From contig NW_025408675.1 of NCBI RefSeq assembly GCF_020360975.1, positions 2,976,001-3,040,000 on the forward strand: DNA of 64,000 nt, given 5' to 3'. The notes beneath the pieces are model-generated. The model made no database searches. It saw only the letters and a program-made list of their open reading frames with translations, and had not been told where the DNA came from. The position numbers and the translations under genes were made by a program. Shown here piece by piece: positions 47,380-56,617 of this stretch. Every line of letters begins with the position of its first letter. The stretch's first letter is position 1. Source of the stretch: Hirsutella rhossiliensis (lineage: Eukaryota; Ascomycota; Sordariomycetes; Hypocreales; Ophiocordycipitaceae).

Positions 47380-50300
47380 TAATAAAAAGCCCGAAATAGC
47401 TTTAAGTATACTATTAAGGCTACTAAAAAGTAATACTAAGAGAGCTTCTTAATAAAAGTAGTAAGAAAGGACGTCTTTAAAGCCTTTTCTTATACTAAGG
47501 CTAAAGCTAACCTTACCTTTCTTAGTATCTCTTATATAAAAGAAGGGATAGAGGTAAAAGCTAATAACTTTATAGAAAAATATAAGGCCTTCTTAATAAC
47601 TCTTTTTTTAACCTTAGACCCTAGCCCTAGCCCCCCCCCCTTAGCCCCCCTTAAAGCTTAGAAAAAGAAGAGCCTCTAGGCTATATAGGTAGTAAGAGCA
47701 CGGCTAAGTAAGACTAGCTAGATCTTAAGGACCCTAAGATTAAAAGGGCTATTTTTAGCTCTTTTAATAAGAAAGCCCTTAGCTTAGACTCCCTTAGCTT
47801 CCTCCTTATTTAATATACTTATAAGGCTATTCTTATAGTTTTTAATAGGGCCTATAAAGCCTTATTTAACTAAGGATACTACCTTAAGATATAAAAGGAA
47901 GCTATAAGAATTATACTTCCTAAGTAAAATAAGCTAGACTATACTATCCTTAAAGCCTATAAGGTTATAAGTCTACTTAACTACTTAGGAAAGGTCCTTA
48001 AAAAGCTATATACTACTTAGCTAAGCTATCTAGCTAATACGGCTAGGCTTTTAAACCTTATATAGCTAAGGGGACGAAAATAATAGTTAGCTATAAATAT
48101 AGCCTTCCTCCTTCTATACTATATCTAAAAGAAGTAGGAGTTTAATAAGAAGGCTATTACTAGTAACCTTTTATTAGATATAAAGGGCGCCTTTAACTTT
48201 ATATTAAAGGAATAGCTTATAAGAGTCCTAAGGGACTTAAACCTCCTTAAGGCCCTTATAAGCTAGTTTAATAAGTAAGATTATACCTTTATAGATATTA
48301 GCCTATTAAAGGGATAAGACCCTAGTACTTCCTATCCCCCCCCTAAGTATACTTAAAGACTTTATAAAAGCGCGGATTATTTAATTAGATATCCTTCTTA
48401 ATTATAATTTATTTAAATATTTATTTTTCCCCTTTAAAGTAAAGGTCGCTTATTACGTAACTTTAATAAAAATAAAGAGGTATAGAGTAAAGAAATCTCT
48501 AAGACTTATATTAATAGCCTAAGATCCTTAAAGCGACGTATAAAACTAATAATTAGATAATTATATAGTTAATTACTTTACTAATCCTTAGCTATATACT
48601 ATATATACTTTAGGTATATACCCTCGTCCCTATTAAACTAAGTAGACTACTTCCTTACTAAGAGGAAGATCTAGCTAGCTTTTAAAGGGTAGGTCTAGCC
48701 CCTTATAAGCCTAGTAATAAGGGTACCTTAAGGGTCCCTTATTAGCCCTATTTTATTCCTTTTATATATAAGAGGGATACTAGCGACTAAGGGGTACTAA
48801 ATATCTTATATAGATAACTTTAGTATCTTTATAACGTTAACCTTAGCTAAGAAGAACGTTTAGTAGCTAGAAGCTATAGCTACTAACTTATTCGAATAAG
48901 CTAAGGAGTAAGGGGCCTATTTTAACCCCTTTAAGACGGAACTTATCTACTTTAATAGGTAAAGGCAGCTTATTTTAAAGGGTATAATAGTAAGAGGCCT
49001 CCCTTAGTATAGTAGCTAGGAGTCTTCTTTAACTCTAGGCTACTATTTAAATAATATATTAAGAAGAAGGTAGCTTTTATATAAGCTACCTTTAAAAGAC
49101 TATTCCGCTTAGTCTTTATATAAAGAGGCCTATTATTTAAAGCTTCTAAGTAGCTTTATTAAGCCTATATAACCTCTATAGTAGACTATAGGGCCTAGCT
49201 TTAATATAAGGGGCCTAAGGCCCCTAGGAGCCTTATAAAGCCCTTTTAAAGGCTTTAAAACTAAGCTCTTTTAAAGGTCTTAGGGGCCTTTAAATAATCT
49301 CTTATTAGGGCCCTAGAAGCTAAAGCGGCCCTACTACTACTAAAGGTACGATTTAAAAGGGCGTGCCTCTCTTATACCTTTTAGACCTTATACTTCTTAC
49401 TTAGTTACCCTATAAAGCAAGCGTATAACCTAGCTATATAGGATAACCTTACTAACTTAGGCTTTAATCTAAGGGCCTTAAGCTATATTAAGCCCTATAT
49501 ATAGCTCTTTTACTTTCTTAAAGGCCTAGTAGCTATTATAGGACTAAATTATTACTTAGAAAGAAGGAAAGCTAGCTAGGAGCCCTTATAGGCCTTAGAG
49601 CCTAAGGCCTTTATAATAATAATAAAGGCCCTTAAGCCCTTAGCTAAGAAGTATTACTAATGCCTCTTAGCTAGCCTAGCTAGCTTAGAAGACTTTAGAC
49701 TATAGCCCTTAGCCTTTTATACTAACGGCTCTAAGGGGTACCTTAAGGGGCCCCTTATAAAGACTAACGCTTACTCCTTTTATAAAATAGGCCTAGAAAA
49801 TAAGTCTATTAAAGTATACTACGAGAACCTAGGACCCTCGATCGAAGTAGCTAATATAGAGCTATTCGCGATACTAAGGGTCTTAAAGGACCTAGCTAAA
49901 AGGCCTTAACCCTTAAGGCCTAGCCCCCTTAACCCCCTTATTAAGGCTAATATCTCTATAGATAGCTAAGCCGCTATAAGGAAGGTAATAAGCTTCTTAG
50001 ACCTAGCTATATATTAAAAGGCTCTTAATAAGCCTAGAAGACTTTTATAATATATAGCTATACTAATGCCCTAGCTACCTAAGGATCTTTAGTAACGAGC
50101 TAGCTAACTAGCTAGCTAAGAAAGGCTTAGAGGCCCTTACTTAAAGGACCCCTTTAGTCTTTATTAGCTACTTATAAAGAAAGGTCTAGTAAGCTACTAA
50201 AGACTATTAAAAGGGCCTCTAGGCTACTAAGGTAGCTAAAGGCCTTAGGGCTAAAGGCCTAAGTAAGTACTATATATCTATTTAAAAGACCCCCCGCTTA

Positions 50301-50860
50301 GCCCTTAGCCTAGAGAAGGACCTTTTAAGGAGGCCTAGGCCGACCCTCTTAGCTTTTTACTAGCTCCTTTTTAAGGCCGGCTTCTTATTTTCCTTCTTAA
50401 AAAGGACTAAGAAAATAGAATAAGACGACTACCGCTATAGCTAAGGAAGGTATATAGCTAGGCACCTTATCTTAAGATGCCCGAACTATAGGAGGGAAAG
50501 AGAGGTCCTTTACCGGGCTTCTAAGAGATAAAAGGGGGCCCTTAGCCTACCTCTTCTCTATAGCTTTAAGGAAAGAAGGGAAGCCCTTTTAACCTTCTTA
50601 GCTAAAATAGAGATAGGGATAGCTAAGTAGCTCGAAAAGGAGTAACCTAGGGGCCCTAGGGCCCTTAAGGGGGAAAAACACTATATAGGAAGAACTAAAC
50701 TAACCTTTCTATTATCTTTGCTTTTATAGCTACCCTTTCCCTAACTAGTTATAAGCCCCTAGGCTCTATAGCTAGCTAGGACTACTAATAAGGGCCTTAG
50801 CCCTTATTAGCCTTACTATAGCCTTAAAAGCTATATATAAGTAATAATAATAAAAAGCCC
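47380..50860 (+). mobile_element. LINE-2a, Tad1-like non-LTR element
   Basis: Plus-strand decayed LINE. DIKGAFN at 48177-48197 is reverse transcriptase motif A. YIDNFS at 48807-48824 is the catalytic YxDD box with the second Asp changed to Asn. Near 48,955 the frame reads IYFNR, stop, RQLILKG, as in Tad1 elements. FYTNGSKG at 49715-49738 is the RNase H TDGS motif with Asp changed to Asn, followed by IEVANIELFAILRVLKDL. A Cys/His-type tail HLILRCPNYRRERE lies near 50,470. The 3' end is near AAGTAATAATAATAAAAA at about 50,850. Stops are frequent. Confidence 0.8.
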
Positions 50861-51199
50861 TTAATTAAGGAAGGGCTATTTCTAAAAGTAGAAGTAGCGT
50901 ATTAAAGATTATTAATTTTATATTAAAAATAAACTATTATATTCTTATTTATTATATTTTTAGCTATAGCTTCTTTAAAGTTTAAGAGCTATACTTATTT
51001 AATCTTATTAAGTAGTTTATTAATAAATTAAGATATAATAATTTAGTTATATTATAGTAAATTAAAGTTAATTAATTATATAAATAAAAGTATATAAGTA
51101 TACTAATAAGTAATAGTTAATATATTATTATTTTAAAGCGTTTAAAAAAGAGCAATAAAGAATACTTATAATATAATAGTAATAATAGAGAGATAAAAG
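50861..51199. other. AT-rich spacer between LINE copies
   Basis: Very A+T-rich sequence without motifs between the end of LINE-2a and the truncated start of LINE-2b. Confidence 0.6.
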
Positions 51200-53130
51200 G
51201 GTCTACTTCGATCCCTTAAAGATAGAACTTATCTACTTTAGTAGGTAAAGGCAGCTTATTTTAGAGGGAGTAATAGTAGGAGGCTTATTTTTCGAGGTAA
51301 AGCCCTTAGTATAGTAGCTAGGGGTCTTCTTTAATTCTAGGCTCCTATTTAAATAATATATTAAGAAGAAGGTAGCCTTTATATAAGCTGCCTTTAATAG
51401 ACTATCCTGCTTAACCTCTATATAAAAAGGCTTATTATTTAGAGCCTTTAAATAGCTCTACTAGGCCTATATAACCTCTATAGTAAACTATAGGGCCTAG
51501 CTTTAGTATAAGGGGCCTAAGACCCTTAAGAGCCTTATAAAGCCTTTTTAAAGGCTTTAAAACTAAGCTCTTTAAAAGGTCTTAAGGGCCTTTAAAGGAT
51601 CCCCTATTTAGCCCTACCGCTATTAAAAGTATAATTCGAAAGGGCATGCCTCTCTTACGCCCTCTAGACCCTATACTTCTTACCTAGTTACCTTATAAGG
51701 TAGGCTTACGACCTAGCTATATAGGATAACCTCGCTAACTTAGGCTCCGACCTAAGGGCCTTAAGCTATATTAGGCTATATATATAGCTCTTCCGCTTCC
51801 TTAAAGGCCTAGTAGCTCTTATAGGACCTAATTATAACTTAGAAAGAAGGAAAGCTAGCTAGGAGCCCTTATAGGCCCTAGAGCCTAAGGCCTTTATTAT
51901 AATAATAAAGGCCCTTAAGCTCTTAGCTAAGAAGTAGTACTAACGCCTCTTAGCTAGCCTAGCTAGCTTAGAAGACTTTAGGTTACGGCCCCTAGCCTTT
52001 TATACTAACGGCTTTAAAGGGTACCTTAAGGGGTCCCTTATAGAGACTAACGCTTACTCCTTCTACGAAATAGGCCTAGAAAATAGGCCTATTAAGGCGT
52101 ACTATAAGAACCTAGGGCCCTCGATTAAAGTAGCTAATATAGAGCTATTCGCGATACTAAGGGTCCTAAAGGACCTAGCTAAGAGGCCTCGGCCCTTAAG
52201 GCTTAGCCCTCTTAACCCCCTTATAGATACCTATATATTTATAGATAGCTAAGCCGCTATAAGGAAGGTTATAGGTTTCTTAGACCTAGCTATATATATT
52301 AAAAGGCTCCTATCTAGCTTAGAAGCCTTTTATAATATATAGCTATACTAGTGCCCTAGCTACCTAGGGATCTTTAGTAATAAGCTAGCCGACTAGCTAG
52401 CTAAAAAAGGCTTAAGGGCCCTTACCTAAGGGACCCCCTTAGTCTTTATTAGCTACTTATAAAGAAAGGTCTAGTAAGCTACTAAGGACTATTAAAAGGG
52501 ACTCTAGGCTACCGAGGCGGCTAAAGGCCCTAGGGCTAAGGGCCTAGGTAAGCACTATACGTCTATTTAAAAGACCCCCCGCCTAGCCCTTAGCCTAGAA
52601 AAGGACCTTATAAGGAGGCCTAGGCCGACCCTCTTAGCCTTTTACTAGCTCCTCTTTAAGGCCGGCTTCCTATTTTCCTTCTTAAAAAGAACTAAAAAGG
52701 TAGACCGAGATAACTACCGCTACGGCTAAGGAAGGCATATAGCTAGGCACCTTATCCTAAGGTGCCCGAACTATAGGAGGGAAAGAGAGGTCCTTTACCT
52801 GGCCTCTAAGAGATAGAAGGGGGCCCTTAGCCTACCTCTTCTCTATAGCTCTAAGGAAGGAAGGGAAGCCCTTCTAACCTTCTTAGCTAAAATAGAGATA
52901 GGGATAGCTAAGTAGCTCGAAAAGGGGTAACCTAGGGGCCCTAGGGCCCTTAGGGGGAAAATCACCGCGCGGGAGGAACTAGACTAACCTTTCCTTTATT
53001 ATTACCTTTATAGCTACCCTTTCCCTAATTAGTTATAAGCCCCTAGGCTCTATAGCTAGCTAGGACTACTAATAGGGGCCTAGGCCCCTACTAGCCTCGC
53101 TATAGCCCTAGAGGCTATATATAAGTAATA
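51200..53130 (+). mobile_element. LINE-2b, 5'-truncated second copy
   Basis: Direct repeat of about 48,925-50,860. It begins inside the reverse transcriptase (GAACTTATCTACTTTAGTAGG at 51,227 corresponds to 48,937 in LINE-2a), as expected from incomplete reverse transcription. It includes the RNase H motif YTNGFKG near 52,010 with the same Asp to Asn loss, IELFAILRVLKDLAKRP and HLILRCPNYRRERE near 52,750. It keeps more CG-containing codons than LINE-2a. It ends AGTAATAATATAAAAAAA near 53,135 and is the last recognisable element before the genic region. Confidence 0.8.
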
Positions 53131-53460
53131 ATATAAAAAAATTTAGAGATATAAAAAGAAAAAGAGTAATAAGGAATATATATAAGGTAATTTTTTTTGG
53201 TATATAACTAGCTATAAATATATATAGGGTAACTCCTTAATTCTTTTTTATATATACTTTTATATAGCTAATATAGAATATATATAAGGTAATTATTATT
53301 TTTCTTTTTTATATATATTACTATATAACTCTACGCTTATATATTTATCCGTTTAAGTATATATCTATAATTAATATAACGAAGTATAATATAGCCATAG
53401 ACCCGGGTATATATATAGACGAAAAAAATCTAAAAATGCGTTTTAACTCTAACTTACCTA
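53131..53460. other. AT-rich border sequence
   Basis: TATATA-rich non-coding DNA with imperfect duplicated segments (GAATATATATAAGGTAATT twice, at about 53,175 and 53,275). Composition switches to normal just after it. Confidence 0.6.
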
Positions 53461-53466
53461 TAGGCC

Positions 53467-53602
53467 GCCGTAAGGAGGCCAAGGCGCACTTATGGCCTTG
53501 GCTATAACCCCGCAGCTAGCCAGTTAGTCTCCCACGGCCAATTAATCCCAACTGCCCTAACATTGCGACTTAAACGACTGACGACACCCGCCTCCTTACG
53601 GC
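53467..53602. repeat. 13-bp inverted repeat pair at the RIP border
   Basis: GCCGTAAGGAGGC at 53467-53479 is the exact inverse of GCCTCCTTACGGC at 53590-53602. Inside the left part CCAAGG and CCTTGG (53,479-53,500) can also pair. It may be a miniature inverted-repeat element or its footprint. No clear target duplication is seen. Confidence 0.45.
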
Positions 53603-55649
53603 TCTCTAGCAGGCCGGCCACCCAGCAGGCCACCTAGCAGGCCACCTAGCAGGCCACCTAGCAGGCCACCTAGCAGGCTACCCAGCAGGCCACCCTGTCG
53701 GCAAGCCTGAGCACCGTTGGAAAACCTATCCTTCCTGCATGCGCCCGTGCCCTCTCTGCTATAAAGGGCATTCTCAAGGCGTGGGCCAGCCGCTCTCGCG
53801 CGACACCGTCCAAGGCCGTGCAAGCGAAGCTGCTAGACGCTGCTGCAGACAAGAGCCAACAAGTTTCGACGATTGTTAACTCCTCGGGTACAGAGCTTCC
53901 GCGAGGCCACCGAGAGTAGTCTCCAGTCAACGGGGGCCTCACCCGAGACGCGGCGACGGCCAAGAGGCAACTGGACGCGACACCCGAGAGCGATCCGTTG
54001 CCGGCCAAGAGGGCCCGGTGGACGCCAACCGACGCACAAGAGCCTGTTTTCAAGCAGACGGACAAAGTATGCAGACGTTGCCTGGCGCAAGCCAACGGCT
54101 AACGGATCAGACGACTCTGCAACAGCTAGAGCCTAGGCGGCCATACGCCTCATTCCTTAACGACTTGGTCGACCTAGTCCACCAGCACCCCCGTCCACAG
54201 TCTCTTTACACCTTTGTATCCGACTGGCTCGAGTTCGTTGGATCGGACAGAAGAAAACGCTGCCGTTCAGACAGCCATTGTTGCCGTTCAGACGACGACC
54301 CTGTTTCGAGGCAGCTCACGAGATCGGCGCCCTAGATGGCTTACACACGAGATGCCCATGGTTTTGCGGTGCCGCCGACGCCGTCTTTTATTGGATCTCG
54401 CTCGTCCCGAACCGATCCGGACGAAGACCGTAGCCGATCCTCGGCTTCTAGCACAGCCAACGTTCGCAATCCACGGTACCGCTAGAACAACCTACGATTT
54501 AATCATATTCATGTTCGACACGCTACTTCTCCGCTACCGGTCATCGTATCCGAACACATCGATTCACTTGGCGCTCAGCGGGACTCCCCTGGGCTCTCGT
54601 CTGATGAGTTGAACCAGGCAATACACCGGGTACATGTTCTCGCAGAGGGATGTGATGAGGACCAGGTCACCAAGTTCCTTGATGATACAATATTCCCCGA
54701 TCCCGAAGTCGACACCACATATGGGACTGCGGGATTGGTGAGTAATTCCAGCACGCTCATGGCGCAGCATCTCGTTCCTGCTGATCCCACAAGTCCCTAC
54801 CGAGTTACGCAACCCAAGCCAGACAAGCTCTATGGATACTCGGAGAGGACCATGGGAGGGGCTTTTACCCAACCGCGGCTCCTGGCCCAGACCGTACTCG
54901 ATTCACGAAACCCGGACTATCCGACTGCCACGTCGCGAGGCCTCCGGTTTCCCTTCTTCGCCATAGAGTTTAAGGCCGCCGGAGGTACGCGAGGTGAACT
55001 CTGGGTCGCCACAAATCAATGTGCGGGTGCTTCATCAGCATGCCTCAACGCTGTCAGCCAACTCAACACGGCACTTCAAACGTGTCAAGTCAGTTAAACC
55101 TCCGTATGCCACCTATGGTTATGTCGTTTCATTAATTGACAGGAGCATTAGAGCACACAATGCGTCGACGACTTATCCTACTGCATTTCTGTAGACAACA
55201 AATTGGCCGAATTGTACATCTCATGGAAAGAAGACAATCTGAGCTATTACCTTCAGCAGGTTGACACCTTCGTCCTCTCACGCCCCGAAGAGTTCAAGAC
55301 CTTTCGCAGTCATGTGCGAAACATTCTTGATTGGGGAAAGGACGCGCGCCTGAAGCAGATTAGGAACGCCTTGGATATCGTCCTTGAGGAAAACAGGAAG
55401 AGAGCTTCCGAGGCCTCCAAGTCCCGCCCACCACCGTCTGATGGCTCTTCGACTAGCTGTGGAAAGAGGCGCCAATCCTCATGGCGCGGAAACAGCGGCA
55501 GATCCGACAGCGCGCCAGGACAAAGCAACGGAGCAGGGGAGCCGCAATGGGAATGGGATGGGACAATCAGGCGTTACTTTCATAGGAATGCCGATGGAAC
55601 TCTTACTTGGGCTGAGGCGGAAGGACAGTTGTCATCAGCAAAGGAGTGA
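53590..55649 (+). pseudogene. DUF7924-like fungal gene, broken by nonsense codons
   Basis: Three exons can be joined. Frame 1 runs from about 53,590 to 54,066. An intron 54067-54110 (GTATGC, GCTAACG, CAG) leads to frame 0 at 54,111, and a second intron 55104-55151 (GTATGC to TAG, 48 nt) keeps phase 0. The C-terminal half holds TIFPDPEVDTTYGTAG, FPFFAIEFKAAGGTRGELW, VATNQCAGASSACLNAV, LYISWKEDNLSYYLQQVDTF and VRNILDWGKDARLKQIRNALD. I recognise these as a widespread fungal family, labelled DUF7924 from memory. Its function is unknown. Stops at 53635, 53647, 53659, 53671, 53917, 54333 and 54483 (all TAG) and at 55095 (TAA) are each one C-to-T step at CpA from a Gln codon. The start codon is not identified. 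The 3' end overlaps the convergent gene. Confidence 0.7.
53618..53689 (+). repeat. Six 12-bp tandem repeats
   Basis: Six units of CCACCYAGCAGG (period 12). In the frame of the downstream pseudogene they read Q-A-T-Q, with the second Gln codon CAG in the first and last units and TAG in the four between. Confidence 0.85.
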
Positions 55650-56254
55650 CGGTAAAGGCCATATGGGGGTTTGAGGTTCCGAGAGACACTGCTCTGTAGT
55701 CGACCGGAGTCTCTGGTGACATGCTTGATGAGCGGCTGAGCTTCTGACACCCTTGGCTTGTGGTGTGCTGTGCCCGATTTCCCGGAATCGGGCTTTGAAA
55801 CTCTTGCTTTACCAAGGACCGTAGCAGACTTCGGCCGTCTCTTCTGGCGGCTTACCCCTCGAATAGCTTGTACGTTACCTCCATCGCCGTGAGCTTCCTC
55901 GGCGGTGGACTGCTGGTGCATAGCAACCATCACGAGGCCTTGCTGCTCAATCCACTGCAGCAAGTTATTGTGCAGCTCCACCTTGGACTCGGAAGTTTTT
56001 AGCATCTCCTCATCAGGGTCTGCATTGTCGGGACCGCTAGCCTTCCTCAGGATCTAACTTCTTGCTTCAGCTCGTGTCTCTCTTCTCCAACCCCTCGTGA
56101 GCACGAAGATGGTAGTCTGGGAACTCAAGCCGGTTTTCCTGCTGGCATTGCTGTGCCGGGTCGGGCCGGAGGCGCACATGGCCTTGCAAGCGACGAGGAC
56201 TCGAGCCGCGAGCTTTTTTGGGGCGCGGATGGTGAATAGGTCACCGGTTATCAT
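55580..56254 (-). pseudogene. Hypothetical protein with one nonsense codon
   Basis: Two minus-strand frames in the same phase are separated only by TAG at 56056-56054. From ATG 56254 it reads MITGDLFTIRAPKK, LVACKAMCASGPTRH, FVLTRGWRRETRAEARS, stop, ILRKASGPDNADPDEEM, KVELHNNLLQWIEQQGLVM and a basic tail (RQKRRPKSATVLGKARVSK) to about residue 209. The stop reads Gln if RIP is undone, as in its convergent neighbour. The protein is not assigned to a family; the middle is charged and helical and the C-terminal part looks disordered. The upstream start is uncertain because an in-frame TAG lies 39 nt before the ATG. It overlaps the 3' end of the DUF7924-like gene by about 70 bases. It could alternatively start at ATG 56005 and be intact but short. 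Confidence 0.45.
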
Positions 56255-56617
56255 ACCCGGTGGCGTGGCGAGGCGTAGATGCCTCGAATGCTATCCTCAC
56301 CAATCCCACACCTCGGCTCCTACAGCGCCTGCTCTCAATGCGGCCCGTTGCCAAAGAGGCACGTACAGGGGCCACAATGGGACGGGGGGGGGAAGGATTC
56401 TGCTCTGCAGACCATGAGGCAGTCCAAGCGCCATTCCGTATCCCAGCCTCAGATCAAGACACCGGTCACGGGTGTGGCCAAGAGATCACGGGGATGCCAT
56501 GTCCCTACCGCTTTGATTTTGCGTCTTCTTCCTGTTACGGTAAGGCGCTGGTCTTTCTTTTCAAAGCACGTCTCACCAGACACGAGCCACGCATCGTCAC
56601 GACTCCTTTGCCGGTGC
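56255..56617. other. Intergenic, 3' side of dcl1
   Basis: No gene that I can support. Frames here are shadows of the neighbours. It contains a run of eight G at about 56,386-56,393. Confidence 0.5.

Larger units (their letters stand above)
1..53400. other. RIP-mutated repeat block
   Basis: Throughout this block CA and TG dinucleotides are scarce, TA is in great excess and CpG is retained. That is the footprint of repeat-induced point mutation, a premeiotic fungal defence that turns CpA into TpA in duplicated DNA on both strands. Recognisable retroelement proteins are broken every few codons by TAG or TAA where Gln is expected, and Cys, His and Asp active-site residues have become Tyr, Tyr and Asn. 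The sequence changes to ordinary CA/TG-containing genic DNA near 53,400-53,460. Elements are nested, which dates insertions relative to one another. Small islands (26.74-27.19 kb, 44.6-45.1 kb, parts of 33.6-34.4 kb) are clearly less mutated. Confidence 0.95.

Noticed and set aside
47620..47660. CCCTAGCCCTAG followed by C runs, resembling telomere repeats
   Set aside because: Only two CCCTAG units, inside the LINE-2a coding region and not at a chromosome end.
1..53400. CRISPR array, rRNA genes or bacterial operons
   Set aside because: No regularly spaced repeats or rRNA-like sequence; motifs and introns are fungal.
54214..54612. 132-codon plus-strand frame
   Set aside because: It is a shadow of the DUF7924-like pseudogene in another frame; the recognisable family motifs lie in the frame joined across the TAG codons.
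55104..55142. 39-nt intron ending at the earlier CAG acceptor in the DUF7924-like gene
   Set aside because: It also keeps phase but would be unusually short and leaves an in-frame TAG; the acceptor at 55151 gives 48 nt and no stop.
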